DNA from: Tabrizicola sp.
GTDB lineage: Bacteria > Pseudomonadota > Alphaproteobacteria > Rhodobacterales > Rhodobacteraceae
Direction: 5' to 3'
Assembly (NCBI RefSeq): GCF_016793705.1
Contig: NZ_JAEULO010000052.1
Coordinates: 1 to 64,000, forward strand
DNA: 64,000 bases
How positions within the stretch are numbered: position 1 is the stretch's first letter; each line of letters starts with the position of its first letter. The position numbers were made by a program, and so were the translations under genes. Positions 1 through 8,206 of this stretch are shown here, piece by piece. Under the pieces are notes generated by a model that saw nothing but the letters and a program-made list of their open reading frames with translations, was not told the origin of the DNA and did not search any database.

Positions 1-545
1 CTTTTCAGGCCCTTGTTGAGTAGGGTAGGGCGCAGCGACTTTGTGATCCAGCCGTGCAGTTCTGCTTCGTCCAGCACCCTGTTGAGTGCTGCGTTGTGGT
101 TGTTGATGCCGCTTTGTGAAAAAGGCTTCCTGTTCTGCTCAGTTCGCCAAGCATCAAACGCTTGCAGCCCTGCCAGGTCGATCTTCACTATATCTATTGT
201 GCCAAAATAGGGGATCAGCCAGCGGCGAAGCGCGGAAATGTAGTCCTTGTATGCTTGCTTCCCGCCACCAGCGTTCAACTCTTGCTGCATGCGCTTGATG
301 GCGTGATCAGCGACATGCTTGAACTTGCGGGTTTGGGCGGGAAGCTTGTTTTTGATGCGGGCTTCGGTCTCATAGTAGAGCGCTAGCGCGCGTTCTTTCG
401 CCTCCGCCAAATCATCTGTCTTCGTGCTCTTCACGACGCGCTTGCCGTTGTCCAGTGTCAGCCGCGCGTACCAGTTTTCACTTCCGCTCCGCTTATCCAG
501 CCTAAGCTTCCTGTGCACATCTACTGTTTTGATGCCGTAGCTCAT
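1..545 (-). CDS. Phage-type tyrosine integrase, N-terminal part (runs off the left edge)
   Basis: Reading the minus strand from the ATG at 543-545 gives an open frame of 181 codons that stays open to the window edge. It begins MSYGIKTVDVHRKLRLDK and continues with an AP2-like/arm-binding segment (residues 20-60) and a SAM-like core-binding segment (about residues 75-180, with RRWLIPYFG and FDAWRTEQNRK). This matches the N-terminal half of phage and island integrases; the catalytic half with Arg, His and Tyr would lie outside the window. Codon use is less GC-biased than in the genes to the right, fitting acquired DNA. It lies about 160 bp from the 3' end of a tRNA-Cys gene, the usual position of an integrase in an element inserted into a tRNA. 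The family call is good; the substrate site is inference. Confidence 0.8.
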   Translation of the reverse strand, partial: MSYGIKTVDVHRKLRLDKRSGSENWYARLTLDNGKRVVKSTKTDDLAEAKERALALYYETEARIKNKLPAQTRKFKHVADHAIKRMQQELNAGGGKQAYKDYISALRRWLIPYFGTIDIVKIDLAGLQAFDAWRTEQNRKPFSQSGINNHNAALNRVLDEAELHGWITKSLRPTLLNKGLK

Positions 546-627
546 TGCTGCCAGTGCCGCTAAGTGTCTGTTCGATAACACTGTATGGCAAGTTGACGCA
601 GAATCAGAGCAAAAACTATGCGCGGAC

Positions 628-647
628 TGTGCACGAGATGTGCACGA
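628..647. repeat. 9-bp direct repeat upstream of the integrase
   Basis: TGTGCACGA occurs at 628-636 and again at 639-647, one helical turn apart (11 bp). Each copy contains the palindrome GTGCAC. The position between the integrase start and the tRNA-Cys gene suits an integrase arm site, an excisionase site or a repressor operator. Which of these applies cannot be read from the sequence. Confidence 0.4.
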
Positions 648-708
648 ATGCGCTGGTGCTACATCGTGTAGATTTTTCTGAGATTTCCGGGAAAAACAAC
701 AAGATGTA

Positions 709-782
709 TGGAGGCGGGTACCGGAATCGAACCGGTCTACACGGATTTGCAATCCGCTGCGTAACCTCTCCGCCAACCCGCC
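709..782 (-). tRNA. tRNA-Cys (anticodon GCA)
   Basis: The minus strand folds as a 74-nt tRNA: 5' acceptor strand GGCGGGT pairs with ACCCGCC, followed by discriminator U (typical of tRNA-Cys) and an encoded CCA at 709-711. The anticodon GCA is complementary to 748-750, and the T arm GGTTCGATTCC is intact. The 3' half faces the integrase gene, so the 3' end of this tRNA is the likely attachment core. Confidence 0.95.
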
Positions 783-946
783 GCGAAGGTGAGGGGGAGA
801 TAGCGGATGCGCGCCGCGGCTGCAAGGGGGTCCTCATGATCGCTCCGGTCTCAGGCTGGCTATAGCGGAGGCTTCGGTCTGGTCCTAAGCGGGGCAGGCA
901 CGATCCCCGATACTGCCGCGCGAAAACGCATTCGAAAGGACTGGCC

Positions 947-2326
947 ATGGAAGGCTTTGCAGGCATGAACGACATCGGCGCCGTGGTCGAGGCCGACCGC
1001 GCCCATGTCTGGCACCATCTGTCGCAGCACAAACCCTATGAGACCACCGACCCCCGCGTCATCGTCGAAGGCAAGGGAATGCGGGTCTGGGATGCCAAGG
1101 GCAAGGAGTTCATCGACGCCGTCTCTGGCGGGGTCTGGACGGTAAACGTGGGCTATGGGCGGGAAAGCATCGCCAATGCCGTGCGCGACCAGCTGATCAA
1201 GTTGAACTATTTCGCGGGCTCCGCCGGGTCGATCCCCGGCGCGCTGTTCTCCAAGCGGCTGACCGAGAAGATGCCGGGCCTGACCCGGGTCTACTATTCC
1301 AACTCCGGCTCGGAAGCGAACGAGAAGGTCTACAAGATGGTGCGCCAGATCGCGCACCGGCACCACGGCGGCAAGAAGTGGAAGATCCTGTACCGTGACC
1401 GCGACTACCATGGCACCACGATCGCCGCCCTTGCCAGCGCCGGGCAGGACCAGCGCGCCATGCAATACGGTCCGTTCCCCGATGGCTTCGTCCGGGTGCC
1501 GCATTGCCTGGAATACCGCAAGCAATGGGACGTGGAGAACTATGGCGAACGCGCGGCCGATGCGATCGAGGAAGTGATCCTGCGCGAAGGCCCCGATACC
1601 GTGGGCTGCCTGATCCTGGAGCCGGTGACGGCGGGCGGCGGCGTGATCACCCCGCCGACCGGCTATTGGGAGCGGGTGCAGGAAATCTGCAAGAAATACA
1701 ACATCCTGCTGGCGATTGACGAGGTCGTCTGCGGCGTCGGACGCACCGGCACCTGGTTCGGCTACCAGCATTACGGGATCAAGCCCGACTTCGTGACCAT
1801 GGCCAAGGGCGTCGCCTCGGGTTATGCGGCGATCAGCTGCACCGTGACGACGGAAGCCGTCTTCGAGATGTTCAAGGACGACCCGAACGATCCGCTGAGC
1901 TACTTCCGCGACATCTCCACCTTCGGCGGCTGCACCTCCGGCCCCGCCGCCGCGCTGGAGAACATGCGGATCATCGAGGACGAGGGACTTCTGGCCAACA
2001 CGCTGGCGATGGGCGACCGCTGCCTTCAGAACCTCCAGGCGCTGATGGAGAAGCACAAGGTCATCGGCGACGTGCGCGGCAAGGGGTTGTTCCTGGGGGC
2101 CGAACTGGTCTCGGACCGCGCGACCAAGGAGCCGATGGAAGAGAAGAAGGTCGCCGCCGTGGTCGCCGACTGCAACGCGCAAGGTGTGATCATCGGCATG
2201 ACCAACCGCTCGATCCCGGGGCTGAACAACACGCTCTGCCTGTCTCCGGCGCTGATCGCGACGAAGGACGACATCGACGAGATCACCACGGCGATTGATG
2301 GCGCGTTGGGACGGGTGTTCGGGTAA
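947..2326 (+). CDS. tpa: Taurine:pyruvate aminotransferase
   Basis: Class III PLP-dependent transaminase of 459 aa. It transfers the amino group of taurine to pyruvate, giving sulfoacetaldehyde and alanine, the first step of taurine dissimilation in the cytoplasm. Visible marks are the phosphate-binding NSGSEAN (residues 119-125), the cofactor Asp in IDEVVCGVGRTG (Asp258) and the Schiff-base Lys287 in TMAKGVASGYAA. Start 947 is preceded by AAAGGA; an in-frame ATG at 965 (MNDIG) is an alternative. Among similar omega-transaminases the Tpa assignment rests largely on the neighbours tauR and xsc, which complete the pathway. It is separated from xsc by tauR and an inverted SMR gene, so it may have its own promoter. 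Confidence 0.9.
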   Translation: MEGFAGMNDIGAVVEADRAHVWHHLSQHKPYETTDPRVIVEGKGMRVWDAKGKEFIDAVSGGVWTVNVGYGRESIANAVRDQLIKLNYFAGSAGSIPGALFSKRLTEKMPGLTRVYYSNSGSEANEKVYKMVRQIAHRHHGGKKWKILYRDRDYHGTTIAALASAGQDQRAMQYGPFPDGFVRVPHCLEYRKQWDVENYGERAADAIEEVILREGPDTVGCLILEPVTAGGGVITPPTGYWERVQEICKKYNILLAIDEVVCGVGRTGTWFGYQHYGIKPDFVTMAKGVASGYAAISCTVTTEAVFEMFKDDPNDPLSYFRDISTFGGCTSGPAAALENMRIIEDEGLLANTLAMGDRCLQNLQALMEKHKVIGDVRGKGLFLGAELVSDRATKEPMEEKKVAAVVADCNAQGVIIGMTNRSIPGLNNTLCLSPALIATKDDIDEITTAIDGALGRVFG

Positions 2327-2336
2327 CATCCTGTAG

Positions 2337-2355
2337 GGTGGGCAATCTGCCCACC
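2337..2355. repeat. REP-like inverted repeat
   Basis: GGTGGGCA, loop ATC, TGCCCACC forms an 8-bp stem just after tpa, preceded by GTAG. A GTAGGGTGGGCA palindrome of this type is, from memory, a common dispersed intergenic repeat in Proteobacteria. It lies between two convergent genes (tpa and the SMR gene). No T tract follows on either strand, so it is not a typical intrinsic terminator. Confidence 0.5.
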
Positions 2356-2434
2356 ACCCCGTGCCGCAAAGGCGGACAGATTGGATCCTGAAGCTGACGC
2401 CCGGCTTTCCGGCGCTTCGCGCCGCCGGGCGGTG

Positions 2435-2770
2435 TCAATGGGTGAGTGACTTCGAGAACAGGTTCACCACCAGCACGCCCGCGATGATCAGTCCCAGGCC
2501 GATCAGCGCGGGCGTGTCCAGCGTCTGGCGATACCAGATCCAGGCGACCGAACTGATCAGCACGATCCCCATCCCCGACCAGATCGCATAGACCACCCCG
2601 GTCGGCATCACCCGCAGGGGGAAGGACAGAAGCCAGAAGGCGATCACATAGCCCGCGACGGTGATCACGCTGGGCCAGAGTTTCGTGAAACTCGCCGACC
2701 GCGACAGGGCGGTGGTGGCGACCACCTCGGCCAGGATGGCAAGGGCAAGTATGGCGTAGGTCCTGATCAC
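2435..2770 (-). CDS. Small multidrug resistance (SMR/EmrE-type) efflux protein
   Basis: 111-aa membrane protein with four predicted helices, the normal SMR size. The first helix carries the family's essential acidic residue in LAILAEVVATTAL (Glu15), and the YAIWSGMGIVL segment in helix 3 is a hallmark of the family. SMR proteins work as dimers and exchange protons for cationic drugs or guanidinium-type compounds; the substrate is not predictable here. The start is taken as the GTG at 2768-2770 (VIRTYAILAL) because this gives the usual N-terminus; the longer upstream frame is Pro/Gly-rich and not family-like. The gene is inverted inside the taurine cluster, between tpa and tauR. Confidence 0.85.
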   Translation of the reverse strand: MIRTYAILALAILAEVVATTALSRSASFTKLWPSVITVAGYVIAFWLLSFPLRVMPTGVVYAIWSGMGIVLISSVAWIWYRQTLDTPALIGLGLIIAGVLVVNLFSKSLTH

Positions 2771-2993
2771 GGGGTCTGCGGCTCCAGCCTGGTCGCCCGC
2801 CGGGGGCGGGCAGGTCAACCTAGCAGCCCCACCGCAGCTCCAGGCGGCCGTTCGCGGCAGGCTTTTGGCCGATTGCGTCATGGCCTCGCCCGCCTCCGCT
2901 TGACCAGAGACCCGGCGCGAGGCCGGGGTGAGGACTGGCTTGACTTCCACCCGCCGACGACCCCCTCATCTGGACTCATCGTGTGAGGTCCAC

Positions 2994-4448
2994 ATGGCCG
3001 CCATCCCCGTCGAAGCCTTTTACCTTGCCCCCGGCGCCGCCGGGTCGCTGCAACAGCAGATTCGCGCGATGGTCACGCAGGGCATCCTCTCTGGCCGCTT
3101 CCGGCCCGGCAGCCGGATTCCCTCGTCCCGTGGGCTGGCCGAGCATCTCGGCGTCAGCCGGATCACCGTGACGCTGGCCTATGCCGATCTCGTCTCCTCG
3201 GATTACCTCACCTCTGCCGGGCGGTCGGGCTATTTCGTCTCGGACACCGCACCGCTTGCCCCGGAATTTCCCCAGGCCGAACCCCGCGCGGAGGCCGTGG
3301 ATTTCAAGGGCCTGACCGGCGGTCGCTTCAGCCTGACCCCCAAGGTCGACCGCCCCGAGGACTGGGATCGCTACCCGTTTCCCTTCATCTATGGTCAGGC
3401 CGATCCCACGCTCTTCGACCACCAGAACTGGCGGCAATGCGCGTTGCGGGCTTTGGGAAAGCGTGACTTCGCGGCGCTGACCAGCGATTACTACGAACGC
3501 GACGACCCCCTGCTGGTTCAGGAACTGCTGCGCACCATCCTGCCGCGCCGGGGCATCGCCGCGCGGGAGGATGAGGTGCTGCTGACCCTTGGGGCGCAGA
3601 ACGCGCTCTGGGTCGCGGCGACGGCGCTTCTGGGGCCGGGGCGGCGGGCGGCGGTGGAAAATCCCGGCTACCCCGCCTGGCGCGCCATCGTCGCGGCGAC
3701 GGGCGCGACGGCGGTGCCGGTCGACGTGGATGCCTTGGGCCTTCCGGTGCAAGGCCTTGAGGCGGATGTGGTTTTCACCACCCCCTCGCACCAGTGCCCG
3801 ACCAACGCCACCATGCCGGTCGAGCGGCGCGTGGCGCTGCTGGAGGCGGCGGAGCGGCAGGGCTTCGTGATTGTCGAGGACGACTACGAATTCGAGATGT
3901 CCTTCCTGAAGCCCGTTGCACCCGCCCTGAAATCCCTGGACCGGGGGGGGCGGGTGATCTACGCCGGGTCGTTCTCGAAATCAGTCTTCCCCGGGCTGCG
4001 GCTTGGCTATCTGGTCGGCCCGCCCGGCTTCATCGCCGAGGCGCGGGCGCTGCGCGGCCTGATGCTGAAGCACCCGCCCGGCCATATCCAGCGGACGATG
4101 GCCTATTTCCTGGGCCTCGGCCATTACGACGCGCTGGTGAACCGGATGAAGAACGCCTATCGCCGCCGCCGCCAGGTGATGGCCGAGGCGCTGGCGACGG
4201 AAGGGCTGGAGATCGCGGGGCAGGGCGGCTTCGGCGGGTCGAGCTTCTGGATGCGCGCGCCGGAGGGTGTGGACACCGAGGCACTGGCGCTAGGGTTGCG
4301 GGAAGAGGGGGTGCTGATCGAGCCGGGCCGGGCGTTCTTCGCCGGAGATGGGCAGCGGAACTATTTCCGGCTGGCCTATTCCTCCATCGCTTTGCCCCGG
4401 ATCGCCGAGGGCGTGGCGCGGATCGCCAGGGCCTTGGCGCGTCGGTGA
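2994..4448 (+). CDS. tauR: TauR-type MocR/GntR transcriptional regulator
   Basis: 484-aa fusion of an N-terminal GntR winged helix (about residues 18-84, with SSRGLAEHLGVSRITVTLAY) and a class I aminotransferase-like domain with the PLP-binding Lys329 in SFSKSVFPGLRLGYLVGP. This is the MocR architecture. TauR members activate taurine genes when taurine reacts with PLP. The position between tpa and xsc supports the specific name. The start at 2994 (MAAIPVEAF) is chosen because the domain begins at once; an in-frame ATG at 2928 would add 22 unlikely residues. It is transcribed in the same direction as tpa and xsc, away from the SMR gene. Confidence 0.85.
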   Translation: MAAIPVEAFYLAPGAAGSLQQQIRAMVTQGILSGRFRPGSRIPSSRGLAEHLGVSRITVTLAYADLVSSDYLTSAGRSGYFVSDTAPLAPEFPQAEPRAEAVDFKGLTGGRFSLTPKVDRPEDWDRYPFPFIYGQADPTLFDHQNWRQCALRALGKRDFAALTSDYYERDDPLLVQELLRTILPRRGIAAREDEVLLTLGAQNALWVAATALLGPGRRAAVENPGYPAWRAIVAATGATAVPVDVDALGLPVQGLEADVVFTTPSHQCPTNATMPVERRVALLEAAERQGFVIVEDDYEFEMSFLKPVAPALKSLDRGGRVIYAGSFSKSVFPGLRLGYLVGPPGFIAEARALRGLMLKHPPGHIQRTMAYFLGLGHYDALVNRMKNAYRRRRQVMAEALATEGLEIAGQGGFGGSSFWMRAPEGVDTEALALGLREEGVLIEPGRAFFAGDGQRNYFRLAYSSIALPRIAEGVARIARALARR

Positions 4449-4614
4449 AATCGTCGCGCCTTGCAGGGCTGCCGACGAGGAGGCGACGTCGAACGAGGAG
4501 GGGTCAGGTGGACTTAGCGGGACGGAAGAACTGGCCCTAAGGCGGGGTCGGGCAGGGCAGTAGGGTGCCGGTCAAAGGCCTTCGGGGCCGCCTGAGGCAT
4601 ATGGGAGAACCACG

Positions 4615-6387
4615 ATGAAGATGACGACCGAGGAAGCCTTCGTTAAGGTCCTGCAACTGCATGGCATCGAACATGCCTTCGGCATCATCGGCTCGGCTTT
4701 CATGCCGATCTCCGACCTCTTCCCAAGGGCGGGCATCACCTTCTGGGACTGCGCCCACGAAGGCTCGGGCGGGATGATGGCCGACGGGTTCACCCGCGCC
4801 TCGGGCAAGATGAGCATGATGATCGCCCAGAACGGTCCGGGGATCACCAATTTCGTGACGGCGGTGAAGACCGCCTACTGGAACCACACGCCGCTTCTTC
4901 TGGTGACGCCGCAGGCCGCGAACAAGACCATCGGAATGGGCGGATTCCAGGAAGTCGAGCAGATGGCGCTCTTCAAGGACATGGTCTGCTACCAGGAGGA
5001 GGTGCGCGATCCCTCGCGCGTGGCCGAGGTGCTGAACCGCGTGATCCTGCAGGCCCGGCGCCAGTCGGCCCCGGCGCAGATCAACATGCCGCGGGACTAT
5101 TTCACGCAAGTCATCGACGTGGCGATGCCCGCCGTGGTGGAATTCGAGCGCCCCTCGGGCGGCGAAGATGCCCTGGCGCAGGCGGCGCAGTTGCTGTCCA
5201 GCGCGAAATTCCCGGTGATCCTGAACGGCGCGGGCGTGGTGATCGGGGGCGCGATCCCTGCCTCGATGGCGCTGGCCGAACGCCTCAGCGCGCCGGTCTG
5301 CGTCGGCTACCAGCACAATGACGCCTTCCCCGGCTCGCATCCGCTGTTTGCCGGGCCGCTCGGCTACAACGGTTCGAAGGCGGGGATGGAACTGATACGA
5401 GAGGCCGATGTGGTGCTGGCGTTGGGGACGCGGCTCAACCCGTTCTCGACCCTGCCGGGCTATGGGCTGGACTACTGGCCGAAGGACGCGAAGATCATCC
5501 AGGTCGACATCAACCCCAACCGGATCGGCCTGACCAAGCCGGTGACGGTGGGGATCGTCGGCGACGCGAGGAAGGTGGCCGAGGGGATTCTGTCGCGGCT
5601 GTCGAAGACCGCAGGCGATGCCGGGCGCGCCGAGCGCAAGGCGCTGATCGCGCAGAAGAAATCGGCCTGGGCGCAGGCCCTCTCCGGCATGGACCACGAA
5701 CAGGACGATCCCGGCACGACCTGGAACGAACGCGCCCGCAAAGCCAAGCCGGAGTGGATGAGCCCGAGAATGGCCTGGCGCGCGATCCAGTCGGCGCTCC
5801 CGAAAGAGGCGATCATCTCCTCCGACATCGGCAACAACTGCGCCATCGGCAACGCCTATCCGTCGTTCGAGGCGGGCCGTAAATACCTTGCACCCGGCCT
5901 CTTCGGCCCCTGCGGCTATGGGCTGCCCTCGATCATCGGGGCCAAGATCGGCTGCCCGGACACGCCGGTGGTGGGCTTCGCGGGCGACGGCGCCTTCGGC
6001 ATCGCGGTGACGGAGCTGACCGCCATCGGCCGCAAGGAATGGCCTGCGATCACGATGGTCGTCTTCCGCAACTACCAGTGGGGGGCGGAGAAGCGGAACT
6101 CGACGCTCTGGTATGACGACAATTTCGTCGGAACCGAACTCGACACCGATGTGTCCTACGCCGGGATCGCCAGGGCCTGCGGCTTGCAGGGCGTGCAGGC
6201 GCGGACGATGGAGGAGCTGACGGCGGCCCTGCGCAGGGCGATCGACGACCAGATGGCGGGCAAGACCACGCTGATCGAGGCGCTGATCAACCAGGAACTG
6301 GGCGAACCCTTCCGCCGCGACGCGATGAAGAAGCCGGTCGAGGTGGCGGGGATTTCCAAGGCCGACATGCGGCCGCAGGTCGTCTGA
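4615..6387 (+). CDS. xsc: Sulfoacetaldehyde acetyltransferase
   Basis: Thiamine-diphosphate enzyme, 590 aa, normal for Xsc. It cleaves sulfoacetaldehyde with phosphate into sulfite and acetyl phosphate. Domain order is N-terminal PYR domain with the catalytic Glu49 (CAHEGSGGMMADGFTRASG), central domain, and C-terminal PP domain with the ThDP/Mg motif that starts at GDGAFG and ends with FRNYQW. The start ATG follows GGGAGAA at a good distance. It heads a run of six genes with overlapping ends (xsc, TSUP permease, ackA, soeA, soeB, soeC), indicating one transcript and coupled translation. Its distinction from acetolactate synthase rests on the N-terminal motif and context and is strong. Confidence 0.95.
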   Translation: MKMTTEEAFVKVLQLHGIEHAFGIIGSAFMPISDLFPRAGITFWDCAHEGSGGMMADGFTRASGKMSMMIAQNGPGITNFVTAVKTAYWNHTPLLLVTPQAANKTIGMGGFQEVEQMALFKDMVCYQEEVRDPSRVAEVLNRVILQARRQSAPAQINMPRDYFTQVIDVAMPAVVEFERPSGGEDALAQAAQLLSSAKFPVILNGAGVVIGGAIPASMALAERLSAPVCVGYQHNDAFPGSHPLFAGPLGYNGSKAGMELIREADVVLALGTRLNPFSTLPGYGLDYWPKDAKIIQVDINPNRIGLTKPVTVGIVGDARKVAEGILSRLSKTAGDAGRAERKALIAQKKSAWAQALSGMDHEQDDPGTTWNERARKAKPEWMSPRMAWRAIQSALPKEAIISSDIGNNCAIGNAYPSFEAGRKYLAPGLFGPCGYGLPSIIGAKIGCPDTPVVGFAGDGAFGIAVTELTAIGRKEWPAITMVVFRNYQWGAEKRNSTLWYDDNFVGTELDTDVSYAGIARACGLQGVQARTMEELTAALRRAIDDQMAGKTTLIEALINQELGEPFRRDAMKKPVEVAGISKADMRPQVV

Positions 6388-7130
6388 TGCCCTATGACCT
6401 TGGCCCCGGCGCGCTGGCCTGGCTGGCAGTGGCCTGCCTGGTGGCAGGCTTCGTCCGGGGCTATTCCGGGTTCGGATTCTCGGCGCTGTTGATCGCCGCT
6501 TCCAGTCTTGTCACCAATCCGCTGAATTTTGTTGCGGTTGTTGTCATTTTGGAAACGGTGATGTCCTTGCAGGCGGCCAAGGGTGCGGGGCCGCATGTGG
6601 ACTGGAAGCGGGTTCTCTGGCTTCTCGGCGGCGCAGCCATTGGCCTGCCGCTGGGTCTGTGGATCCTGACCGGGGTCAGCGAGGATGCGGCGCGGGCGGT
6701 GATTTCGGCCTATGTGCTGATCATGTGTGTCGTCCTCCTGATCGGCTGGCGTCTGCCCGCCGAAGTGCGGGGCGGCCCGCCGAACGGTGTGGCCGGGGTA
6801 ATCTCCGGCCTTGCCAATGCGCCGGGGATGGGTGGGCTGCCGCTTGCGGCCTTCTTCGCGGCGCAGCCAATGCCCGCAGCGGTGTTCCGCGCCACGCTGA
6901 TCGCCTATTTCCCGCTGCTCGATCTGTATTCGGCGCCGCTGTACTGGCTGGCGGGGCTGGTCACATGGGACACGCTCTGGGCCGCACTGCTGGCGCTGCC
7001 GGTCACGCTTTTTGCTAACTGGCTGGGCGGGCGGCATTTCTTTGGCACCGATCCACAGGATTTCCGCCGCTTCGCCATCATCCTTCTGGCCGGGCTGGCG
7101 GCACTGGGTCTGGGCAAGGCGCTCATCTGA
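6387..7130 (+). CDS. TSUP (TauE/SafE) family membrane permease
   Basis: 247-aa protein with about eight hydrophobic helices and the family-like N-terminal stretch LVAGFVRGYSGFGFSALLIAAS. A second related segment occurs near the middle (VAGVISGLANAPGMGGLPLAAFFAA), as expected for the internal repeat of TSUP carriers. Members near xsc are proposed to move sulfite, sulfate or sulfoacetate across the membrane. The start codon overlaps the xsc stop (TGATG at 6385-6389) and its own stop overlaps ackA the same way. Export of sulfite or sulfate is the most likely role, but direction and substrate are inference from context. Confidence 0.8.
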   Translation: MPYDLGPGALAWLAVACLVAGFVRGYSGFGFSALLIAASSLVTNPLNFVAVVVILETVMSLQAAKGAGPHVDWKRVLWLLGGAAIGLPLGLWILTGVSEDAARAVISAYVLIMCVVLLIGWRLPAEVRGGPPNGVAGVISGLANAPGMGGLPLAAFFAAQPMPAAVFRATLIAYFPLLDLYSAPLYWLAGLVTWDTLWAALLALPVTLFANWLGGRHFFGTDPQDFRRFAIILLAGLAALGLGKALI

Positions 7131-8206
7131 TGTGGCTGATCGTGAACGCCGGTTCGTCTTCGTTGAAGCTGAAGGTCTTCGACGGTGAACGGGAGGTCGC
7201 GAAAGCCTTCGTCGCCGAGATCGGGCCGGACGGGCACCGCGCGGCGATGCGCGACGGGCTGGCGCAGGCGGGCGTCCCCTTGCACCGCCTGACCGCGGCC
7301 GCGCATCGGGTGGTGCATGGCGGAGCAAGCCTGACCGCCACCTGCCGGGTGACGCCCGAGGTCCTGCACCAGATCGAGGCCTGCGTCCCGCTGGCGCCGC
7401 TGCACAATCCGGGAAATCTCGTGGGTATCCAGTCGGTTGCAGAACTGGCGCCCGACCTTCCGCAATATGCGTCGTTCGATACGGCGTTTCACGCAACCAA
7501 CCCCGAGGTCGCCACGACCTATGCACTGCCCCTCGCGGAGCGCGCCCTCGGTCTCCGCCGCTACGGCTTTCACGGCATCAGTTTCGCAGCGCTCGTGCGG
7601 ATATTGCGCCAACGCGGCCCGCTTCCCGAACGGCTCTTGGCCTGTCATCTGGGCAATGGCTGCTCGCTGGCGGCGATTGTGAACGGGCGTTCGGTTGCGA
7701 CCACGATGGGCTATTCGCCGCTGGACGGTCTCACGATGGGCACCCGGACCGGCGCCATCGACGGCAATGCGGTGCTGCGGCTGGCCGCGCTGCATGGGGT
7801 GGAGGCGGCGGGGCGCATCCTGAACCGGCAGAGCGGCTTGCTCGGCCTCGGCGGGGCCAGTGACATGCGTGCGTTGCATGCGGCGGGGACCCCGGAGGCG
7901 CGCTTCGCGCTGGACCATTTCGCCTATTGGGCTCTGCGCCATGCCGGGTCGATGGTGGCCGCGATGGGGGGACTTGATGCGGTGGTCTTCACTGGCGGCA
8001 TCGGCGAGAACGACCCCTGGATGCGGAAGGAAATCCTGTCGGGCCTTGGCTATCTGGGAGTATCTCCCGACCTTTCCGCCAATGCCCGGAACGAAACCGT
8101 GCTGCACTCCCCGACATCCCGTGTCGTTATCCTTGTTGTGCCCGCCGACGAGGAACGCCAGATTGCGCTGGAGGCGCAGGGCCTGATGGCCGGGGAGGAC
8201 GCGTGA
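7130..8206 (+). CDS. ackA: Acetate kinase
   Basis: ASKHA-fold kinase converting acetyl phosphate plus ADP to acetate plus ATP. The N-terminal NAGSSSLKLK, the substrate-site segment AAHRVVHGG, FDTAFH, RRYGFHG, the HLGNGCSLAA phosphate motif and FTGGIGEND are all present. At 358 aa it is shorter than the usual 390-400 aa, but no motif is missing, so it looks like a compact member rather than a fragment. In this operon it consumes the acetyl phosphate made by Xsc, so carbon leaves as acetate with ATP gain instead of going through Pta to acetyl-CoA. It overlaps the permease gene before it (TGATG) and soeA after it (GTGA). Confidence 0.92.
   Translation: MWLIVNAGSSSLKLKVFDGEREVAKAFVAEIGPDGHRAAMRDGLAQAGVPLHRLTAAAHRVVHGGASLTATCRVTPEVLHQIEACVPLAPLHNPGNLVGIQSVAELAPDLPQYASFDTAFHATNPEVATTYALPLAERALGLRRYGFHGISFAALVRILRQRGPLPERLLACHLGNGCSLAAIVNGRSVATTMGYSPLDGLTMGTRTGAIDGNAVLRLAALHGVEAAGRILNRQSGLLGLGGASDMRALHAAGTPEARFALDHFAYWALRHAGSMVAAMGGLDAVVFTGGIGENDPWMRKEILSGLGYLGVSPDLSANARNETVLHSPTSRVVILVVPADEERQIALEAQGLMAGEDA

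Noticed and set aside
7130-8206. Truncated acetate kinase pseudogene
   Set aside because: Although short at 358 aa, all family motifs from NAGSSSLK to FTGGIGEND are intact and the frame is tightly coupled to its neighbours.
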